64,000 nt of DNA, from contig CAWJCH010000020.1 in the NCBI GenBank assembly GCA_963841205.1, forward strand, positions 11,825 through 75,824, in the 5' to 3' direction. Shown here one piece after another: positions 58,357 through 64,000 of this stretch (positions within the stretch are counted from its first letter, which is position 1; each line of letters opens with the position of its first letter). Under the pieces are notes generated by a model that was not told the DNA's origin, searched no databases, and saw only the letters and a program-made list of their open reading frames with translations. Position numbers and translations under genes: made by a program. Source of the DNA: CAWAWP01 sp963841205. Its GTDB lineage: Bacteria > Chloroflexota > Ktedonobacteria > Ktedonobacterales > JADMIN01.

Positions 58357-60813
58357 TTAGCGTGACCAGCGCCAGCTCGTGATGTCGTCCGGGTCCTGGC
58401 CGTGCGCCTCGATATAGATGCGGAAATCGCCCAGCACGTATTCATAGCGGTGGACGAGCTCGCTGGCGCGCGCCGCCACCCGCGCATTGGCCGGCGCGGC
58501 GAGGCGGATCGCCTGCATGGCAAGGTGGTAGCGATCCGTCTCGTTCACCACGTGCATGTCGAAGGGGGTGGTTGTGGTGCCCTCCTCCTGGTAGCCGTGG
58601 ATGAAGAAGCGCTGGGGGTGGCGCCTGCCGAAGAGGAGCTGCTTCGCCGCCGAGGGGTAGCCGTGGAAGTTGACGATGACGGGCTTCTCGACCGTGAAGA
58701 GCGCCTCAAACATCTCGTCGTCCAGGCCGTGCGGGTGCGAGGTATTGCGCTCCAGCACCAGCAGATCGGTGACGTTCACCACGCGCAGGCGCAGCTCGGG
58801 CACGTCGCGGCGCAGGAGATCCGCCGCCGCCATGACCTCCTGGGTGAGGGTGTCGCCGATGCCCACCAGCACCACGTCGGGGTCTACGCCGTCATCCGTG
58901 CTGGCCCAGGGCCAGATCGACGCGCCGGCCCGCGCGTGCGCGACGGCCTCGTCCATCGTCAGCCACTGGGGCAGCGGGGGCTTGTTGGCGATGATCAGAT
59001 TGACGTAGTTGGTGCTGCGCAAGCAGTGATCGACCGTGCTGATCAGCGTGTTGGCGTCGGGCGGCAGGTAGACGCGCACGACCTGCGGTTTGAGGTTGAG
59101 GACGCTGTTGATGAGGCCCGGATTCTGGTGCGAGAAGCCGTTGTGCTCCTGGCGCCAGAGCGTCGAGGTCTCCAGATAGGTGAGCGAGGCGACGGGCGGC
59201 CGCCAGGGGAAGCGCTCGCTCATCTTGAGGAACTTGGCGAACTGGTCCATCATGCTCGTCACGATGGTCAAGAACGCCTCGTACGAGGGGAAGAGGCCGT
59301 AGCGCCCGGTGAGCAGATAGCCCTGGAGCCACGCCTGGATGGTGTGCTCGCTGAGGATCTCCAGCACGCGCCCGTCGTCGGGGCCGATGTGGCTGCTGTA
59401 GCGCGGCACGACCGGCAACTGGAAGTCGCGGTGGGTCGCCTCGAAGACCGCGCCAAGCTTATTGGACTCCAGCTCGTCGGGGGACATGATGCGGAACTGG
59501 TGGCGGTTGCGCGCCACGACATCGCGCAGGTAGACGCCCGCCTGATCGAGGGGGCCGATCTTGTTGGCGCCGCGGGTCTTGGCGCCGTCCGGCGAGATCA
59601 CCGGCACCTCGTAGTGGTTGATATCGGGGCGATCGAGGGGCTTGCGCAGGCGGCCGCCGAAGGTATGCGGGTTGCTCCCCATGCGACGATCGCCCGTTGG
59701 GCACTGCGCCAGGATGGCGGGCACCGGCGCGCCGGCGGCATCGAAGAGCTCCTCGGGGCGGTAGGAGCGCAGCCACTCTTCCACGATGCGCAGGCTCTCG
59801 GGGTCCGTCTTGGCGTCGGGGATCGGCACCTGATGCGCGCGGTAGGAGCCTTCGACCGGCTCGCCGTGGTAGGTCTTGGGGCCGGTCATGCCTTTGGGCG
59901 TGCGCATCATGATCACCGGCCAGCGCGGCGCGGCGATACGGCGGCCCGACCGCGCCGCCTGCTGAATGCGGCGGATCTCGGCGTAGGCCCAATCCATCGC
60001 CGCGGCCATGTCGGCGTCGAGCGCGGTATGCTCGTCGCCCTCGACGAAGCGCGGCTCGTAGCCGTAACCGGCGAAGAGCGAGCGCAGGTCGTCGTCGTTC
60101 ATCGAGCCATAGATGGTCGGCGTCGAGATCTTGTAGCCGTTGAGGTGAAGCACCGGCAGCACGGCGCCATCCTCGGCGGGGTCGATGAACTTGTAGCTGT
60201 GCCAGGCGGTGGCGGTGGGACCCGTCTCGGCCTCGCCGTCGCCGATGATGCAGCCGACGATCAGGTCGGGGTTGTCCATCGCGGCGCCGAAGGCCGTCGC
60301 CAGCGCGTAGCCCAGCTCGCCGCCCTCGTGGATCGTGCCGGGGACGCCGGGGTAGAGATGGCTGGGGAAGCCGCCCGGCCACGAGAAGCGCTTGATGAAG
60401 GCGCCGAGGCCGGCGTTATCGCGGGTCAACTCCGGGTAGTAGTCGGTGAGGGTGCCTTCGAGATAGAGGTTGGCGAGATTGGCCGGGGCGCCGTGGCCGG
60501 GGCCGGTGACGAGGAACATATCCAGGTCGTGCTGGCGGATCAGCCGATTCAAGTGCGCGTAGACCAGGTTGATGCCGGGGCTGGTGCCCCAGTGGCCGAG
60601 CAGGCGCGGCTTGATGTCTTCGGGCCGCAGGCGGCGCTCCATGCGGAAGTTGCCTTGCAGGTAGATCTGGGCGGCGGCGAGGTAGTCGGTGGCGCGGCAG
60701 TAGCGCGCCAGATCGTCCATCTCGCGATCGAGCGTGGGGGTGGCGGCCGGGCGCCCGTCGTGAGTGGTCTCGGACGACGGACGGTGGTTGCCGCGTACGT
60801 GCGATCGGGTCAT
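58357..60813 (-). CDS. xfp: Xylulose-5-P/fructose-6-P phosphoketolase
   Basis: The ATG 60813 is chosen for GGAGG 6 bases before it. The ~818-residue protein has the phosphoketolase order: LLGHWGTSPGINLVYAHLNR, VTGPGHGAPANLANLYLEGT, GDGEAETGPTATAWHSYKFI (thiamine diphosphate/Mg site), and a C-terminal SYEAFLTIVTSMMDQFAKFL and FSHQNPGLINSVLN. It cleaves ketose phosphates to acetyl phosphate and a shorter aldose phosphate. With ackA downstream it forms an ATP-yielding bypass of glycolysis. Confidence 0.95.
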   Translation of the reverse strand: MTRSHVRGNHRPSSETTHDGRPAATPTLDREMDDLARYCRATDYLAAAQIYLQGNFRMERRLRPEDIKPRLLGHWGTSPGINLVYAHLNRLIRQHDLDMFLVTGPGHGAPANLANLYLEGTLTDYYPELTRDNAGLGAFIKRFSWPGGFPSHLYPGVPGTIHEGGELGYALATAFGAAMDNPDLIVGCIIGDGEAETGPTATAWHSYKFIDPAEDGAVLPVLHLNGYKISTPTIYGSMNDDDLRSLFAGYGYEPRFVEGDEHTALDADMAAAMDWAYAEIRRIQQAARSGRRIAAPRWPVIMMRTPKGMTGPKTYHGEPVEGSYRAHQVPIPDAKTDPESLRIVEEWLRSYRPEELFDAAGAPVPAILAQCPTGDRRMGSNPHTFGGRLRKPLDRPDINHYEVPVISPDGAKTRGANKIGPLDQAGVYLRDVVARNRHQFRIMSPDELESNKLGAVFEATHRDFQLPVVPRYSSHIGPDDGRVLEILSEHTIQAWLQGYLLTGRYGLFPSYEAFLTIVTSMMDQFAKFLKMSERFPWRPPVASLTYLETSTLWRQEHNGFSHQNPGLINSVLNLKPQVVRVYLPPDANTLISTVDHCLRSTNYVNLIIANKPPLPQWLTMDEAVAHARAGASIWPWASTDDGVDPDVVLVGIGDTLTQEVMAAADLLRRDVPELRLRVVNVTDLLVLERNTSHPHGLDDEMFEALFTVEKPVIVNFHGYPSAAKQLLFGRRHPQRFFIHGYQEEGTTTTPFDMHVVNETDRYHLAMQAIRLAAPANARVAARASELVHRYEYVLGDFRIYIEAHGQDPDDITSWRWSR

Positions 60814-61064
60814 CGTGATCCTCCAGCATCTCTCGGGGGCGACGTGCCGTGTGTGCTGTGTGGCAAAGGCGGGGATCGCGGCGCTGCAGCGCCGGCGTAC
60901 GGCGACGCGGACTGGAGTCCGCTGCGATTGTACGTGGCGCGTCGGACACGATACCATCACAAATCGTGCCGGGGTAGAAACCTCTCGGTAGCGCCAAAGA
61001 GGTCCTCAGCCCGGCTCCTCTCCCTGTGGGGGAGAGGGGTGGCCGAGGCGGGCCTCGCCCCCTA
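60814..61064. other. Intergenic, upstream of xfp; no gene seen
   Basis: It includes the likely xfp promoter on the minus strand and a CCTCTCC hairpin near 61013-61041. No CDS is supported. The next IS starts at about 61065. Confidence 0.35.
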
Positions 61065-62389
61065 CCAAAGAATCGGGCTGAGTGCCCCTGCCTTCAGGCA
61101 TGGGGATGAAAGCCCGATGGCCCGAATGGGCCAGGCACTCCGCTTGACAATTGAACGTACGTTCGCTACGCTCACGATATGAGCTATCGCGCGATAGAGA
61201 TTGTGTGGTCGCCACGCACGACAACTGAATGGGCCACCTTCACTGTCAGTCGCCAAGAGGCGGCGCGGCTATGGAATGATATGGTCGTGCGCCATCACCG
61301 CATCCGGCGGCTGCACTGGAAGTGGCCCAGCAAGGCGCGCTGGCAGCGCTGGGCGATCAAGCCAACAGGCCGCTATCCCGGTTTGTCGGCGCAATCTGCC
61401 CAGCAGATCATCGGCGAGTTCTGCGAGGCGGTGGACTCCTGCCGCGCCTTGCGCAAACACGGCCACGAGGGCGCGCGGTATCCGTGGCGCTTGCGCCGCT
61501 ATCACGACGTGGTGTACACCAACCAGGATGCGCGTCTCCGTGATGGTCGGCTCATCCTGCCGTACGGCACAAGCGGCATACTGCGCGTTCGCTTGCCGGA
61601 GACGATCACACTGCCGGGACGCCTCATGCAAGTGAGGCTCTCGTTCGGCATCGTGCGGCTCATCTGTGAAGTCGCGGATGCGCCCCGGCCACAACAGACA
61701 ATCCTTGACGTGGACCTGGGCGTGAATACCCTCATTGCAGCGACTGACGGGGCGAAGGCAGTTCTGGTGAGCGGACGCGGCGTGAAAGCGGTCATCCAGT
61801 GGCGTAACAAGACCTCGGCCGATCTCCAACAGGCGCAGGCGGGGAAGACCAAAGGCTCGCTTCGCTGGAAGCGGCTGCAACGCCGCAAGTATCAGATGCT
61901 CGACAAGACCAAGCGCCAGGTGCGAGACGCCACCCACAAGGCCACACACGCGATTGCGGCAGCGTTTCCCAATGCCACCTGCTTTGTGGGCGAGCCGTTC
62001 AATGACGCGTCGCAGCGCACTGGACGCGTGCAGGCGCAACAGGTCAGCACCGCCTGCACGCGCAGGATCATCCGGCAGCTTGATTACAAGACCGCTGGCG
62101 CCATCACCCTCAGCGAAGCCTATTCCTCGCAGACGTGTCCCGTATGCGGGGAGCGGAGCAAGCACCGCAGGATGTACCGCTGCCCACACTGCGGGGCTAC
62201 CGGCCCCCGTGATGTGGTGGGTGCGGTCAATATCCTGAGCCTCGGTCAGCATAGTGCCATGCTTCCAGGACGTGCTCTCCCACACCACATCAAGTATCTG
62301 CGCCCTTGGCGCAGTAGTTCCGGTGGACACCCGGCACGTAGCTCGGCCTAAAGCCGAGAATCCCCCGACTTTAGCCGTGGGGAGTGTCA
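61065..62389 (+). mobile_element. tnpB-only IS200/IS605-family element, intact tnpB
   Basis: The left end has a hairpin CCCCTGCCTTCAGGCATGGGG at ~61085-61106, the same as that of the copy at 26173-27459, despite a very different tnpB. The right end is GACTTTAGCC, a hairpin, then GGAGTGTCA ending at 62389. Here it lies on the plus strand. There is no tnpA, so movement would need one in trans. The left border is uncertain by a few bases. Confidence 0.8.
61179..62351 (+). CDS. tnpB: TnpB, RNA-guided nuclease, divergent subgroup
   Basis: 390 residues with all RuvC acids: D179 in ILDVDLGVN, E272 in CFVGEPFND and D345 in PRDVVGAVNI; zinc finger CPVCG...CPHCG at ~320-338. The N-terminal domain (WSPRTTTEWATFTVSRQEAA) and the compact RuvC insert differ from the 717 copy, so it is another subgroup. 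The frame is intact. It starts with ATG 61179 shortly after the left end. It may still cut next to its TAM with its own omega RNA. Confidence 0.9.
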   Translation: MSYRAIEIVWSPRTTTEWATFTVSRQEAARLWNDMVVRHHRIRRLHWKWPSKARWQRWAIKPTGRYPGLSAQSAQQIIGEFCEAVDSCRALRKHGHEGARYPWRLRRYHDVVYTNQDARLRDGRLILPYGTSGILRVRLPETITLPGRLMQVRLSFGIVRLICEVADAPRPQQTILDVDLGVNTLIAATDGAKAVLVSGRGVKAVIQWRNKTSADLQQAQAGKTKGSLRWKRLQRRKYQMLDKTKRQVRDATHKATHAIAAAFPNATCFVGEPFNDASQRTGRVQAQQVSTACTRRIIRQLDYKTAGAITLSEAYSSQTCPVCGERSKHRRMYRCPHCGATGPRDVVGAVNILSLGQHSAMLPGRALPHHIKYLRPWRSSSGGHPARSSA

Positions 62390-62445
62390 CAGCGGTTGAT
62401 TGCGCGTGATCGATCTGGTGGAGGCGCGCCCGGAGCGTCGGTGGA

Positions 62446-62735
62446 TCAGCCGTCGGCGGGGAGGTGGAGAAGGCGGGCGGCGGAGGCGGGAGTGAGGACG
62501 CCGAGGGGGATCAGCTTGGCGAAGGCCTCGGCGCGGAGAGCGAAGTCGCCGGGCTCTTCGATGCCGGCGAAAGTGACGGTAAAGCGCGGGTCGAGCCAGG
62601 CGCGCACTTTGCGCGTGAGGAAGCCAGCGACGAGGGCGGCGACGGGCGCGACGGCGCGGCGGTAGATGACGGCCTCTTGCGTCTGGCCGGTGCTGCGGTT
62701 GCTGGTATCGGTGAAGCCGAGCTCGGCGAACTACC
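62446..62735 (-). pseudogene. Phage portal-like protein, C-terminal remnant
   Basis: From ~62735 the minus strand reads FAELGFTDTSNRSTGQTQEA, then VIYRRAVAPVAALVAGFLTR, then FTVTFAGIEEPGDFALRAEA, FAKLIPLGVLTPASAARLLHLP and a stop. The order 'q....iyrraiaP...v...ltr.v...l.p.f.v.F.gi.....al...f..li..GiltP.ea...l.lp' is that of phage portal proteins; the identity is not certain. The 5' part is missing: the recombinase element begins exactly at its break. Confidence 0.45.
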
Positions 62736-64000
62736 TGAAGTAACGAACGGGGGATGTTCTTTTTCTATCACACGCCCGTACTCGCTGTCAAGGTCAACGC
62801 CAAGTTGCTCCAACTCCGAGTTGAACCACGGTGCTGCCGAAGCAGGTGTTATGAGCAACTCAACAGAAACCTCAGGGCGGCCCACCGCGTCCTTGCTCAC
62901 AGTGAAGCGCGCGCCAACAGCCCGCGCGATAGCCACCAGGATAGGCACATGCGCTTTGTTCTTCACATCCAATCGGCCAATGAGGCCGATATAGCGATGG
63001 TATTGGTACAGCGTGTCCGCAAGGACAGCGCGGCGTTCGGCGACGCGCGCCGCCTGCCGTTCGTTGGCCGCGATTTTTCTATTTGCTTCGGCTATGCCGT
63101 CTCCCAACTGGTCAATACGGCGCAACAATGTCTCGTGGGCGGACTCAGACTTCACCCTTCCAAGGTCAACTGTGAGCCTTTCCTGCTCCTGCTGGAGCAT
63201 GGCGCGGGCAGCTTTCAAATCTGCTATGTCATCGGCAGCAGCTGAGCGTACGTCAACCTGCGCTTGTGTAGCGGCGAGGATGTCGAGGTAATTGTCAAGG
63301 CTATCGTTCTGGTCCATCGCCGTAAGGGCTTCGCTGAGAGCTTCCCACGCAACTTCATCCGCCACTCCCACCGGCACGCACAGCCCTGGGCACGCGGTTG
63401 GCAGCAATTTCCCGCGCTGGCACCGGTAATACAGATACGTCTTGCCATTTCGGTGAAGACGACTGTTCACTCGCAGCGTGCCGCCGCATACGCATTTGGC
63501 CACCCCACCTGCCATTAGAGAATGCCCTGCATATTTGGTAGGCACCGATGGGATGGCGAACGCCCCGCTCTTCTCCTGACGGAGGGCTACGCGCAGCGCC
63601 GTTCGCTCATCTACGACTCGCTCTATCGGACCATGAACCGGGGTGACAATTACTTGCTTGTCCAGAGGGACGGGACGCTCCTTCAGCCACTCTTCTTCGT
63701 GGCGGTCATCCGGGTCCATCCACTCTGAGGTCTGCCGGAAGTTGGTAAGGATACCCTCGTTCAGCGGATTGACCGCGATGTAGCGCACTGTTCTCGGCCA
63801 CCACTCGATGCGCGTGCCTCTGCCAAGTTTGAGAAGATGTGTCGAAGTGGGGACGCCTTCTCGCGAGAGGACTTGGGCAATGGACCCGAAACTATGGCCC
63901 TCAGCGTACAACTGCACGATTCTTTTCCGGGCCTCAAATGGGTTCGCCGCAAACGTAGTGGCAAAGCCGCGTTCCGCGTAGGCTCGCGTGTCCGGCTCTA
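62511..64000 (-). CDS. Large serine recombinase, 5' part beyond the window
   Basis: The frame is open at the right edge, so the resolvase catalytic domain is not seen. Visible are the Recombinase domain (YAEGHSFGSIAQVLSREGVP, TVRYIAVNPLNEGIL), the zinc ribbon (KCVCGGTLRVNSRL...YYRCQRGKLLPTACPG, in parts) and a long coiled coil (LKAARAMLQQEQERLTVDLG, RRIDQLGDGIAEANRKIAAN). The last ~75 residues (from SGSSPSSASPIP) come from out-of-frame host DNA, since the frame runs through the element end at ~62740 into the portal-like remnant. It could integrate or excise a mobile element lying to the right. Confidence 0.87.
   Translation of the reverse strand, partial: EPDTRAYAERGFATTFAANPFEARKRIVQLYAEGHSFGSIAQVLSREGVPTSTHLLKLGRGTRIEWWPRTVRYIAVNPLNEGILTNFRQTSEWMDPDDRHEEEWLKERPVPLDKQVIVTPVHGPIERVVDERTALRVALRQEKSGAFAIPSVPTKYAGHSLMAGGVAKCVCGGTLRVNSRLHRNGKTYLYYRCQRGKLLPTACPGLCVPVGVADEVAWEALSEALTAMDQNDSLDNYLDILAATQAQVDVRSAAADDIADLKAARAMLQQEQERLTVDLGRVKSESAHETLLRRIDQLGDGIAEANRKIAANERQAARVAERRAVLADTLYQYHRYIGLIGRLDVKNKAHVPILVAIARAVGARFTVSKDAVGRPEVSVELLITPASAAPWFNSELEQLGVDLDSEYGRVIEKEHPPFVTSGSSPSSASPIPATAAPARRKRPSSTAAPSRPSPPSSLASSRAKCAPGSTRALPSLSPASKSPATSLSAPRPSPS

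Noticed and set aside
58402..61182. 926-codon plus-strand open frame
   Set aside because: It is antisense to the phosphoketolase gene, which is intact and well conserved.

Overview
The window is high-GC bacterial chromosome (no tRNA, rRNA or CRISPR array seen) with short operons, many lipoproteins with classic lipoboxes, a DUF929/VKOR disulfide pair, a stand-alone UBP-type zinc finger, an FmdB-type zinc ribbon and many IS200/IS605-family insertions. The mix resembles Chloroflexota (Ktedonobacteria or Thermomicrobia-like) or a neighbouring terrabacterial lineage. This is an inference from gene content, not a proven assignment.

Layout. 1-5000: a flavin-dependent oxidoreductase gene cut in two by a complete tnpA+tnpB element, an Mrr-like nuclease and an orphan TnpB. 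5200-10200: a lipoprotein, a secreted GH25-like protein, and a thiamine-precursor ABC transporter (thiZ-thiX-thiY, minus strand) behind a TPP riboswitch with a visible terminator and antiterminator. 10700-16500: an unknown protein with a GNAT-like partner, a GT87 mannosyltransferase-like membrane protein, two membrane-anchored FKBPs and CtaG. 16567-18000: a decayed tnpB element with a ribbon-helix-helix gene. 18158-20000: thioredoxin-like DUF929 plus VKOR. 20000-24200: decayed DinB and beta-propeller remnants, truB, and an MFS exporter with twin palindromic operators and a nearby TetR gene. 24400-32060: haem peroxidase, UBP zinc finger (its 3' end replaced by another IS), TMEM175-like channel, Ser/Thr kinase and FAD oxidoreductase. 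32700-46100: another decayed tnpB element, hydrolases, a GH5 lipoprotein, an ABC-2 exporter with duplicated permeases, a methyltransferase and a frameshifted PLP decarboxylase.

46789-51152 holds the most striking locus: an aconitase gene whose [4Fe-4S] cysteine motif is interrupted by a roughly 519-residue LAGLIDADG intein. 51374-56839 carries a metallophosphoesterase, DUF3052, an MFS transporter, an esterase lipoprotein and small stress-type proteins (acidic, YHS, DUF3224). 57008-60813 is an ack-xfp phosphoketolase pair giving acetyl phosphate and then ATP. The right end has an intact tnpB element, a phage-portal-like gene remnant, and a large serine recombinase running off the edge.

At least a dozen genes or elements carry single-base frameshifts, including essential-looking aconitase (four shifts). 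Either the assembly has indel errors or several loci are decaying. Gene calls that depend on this are marked as pseudogenes, with the shift positions given.
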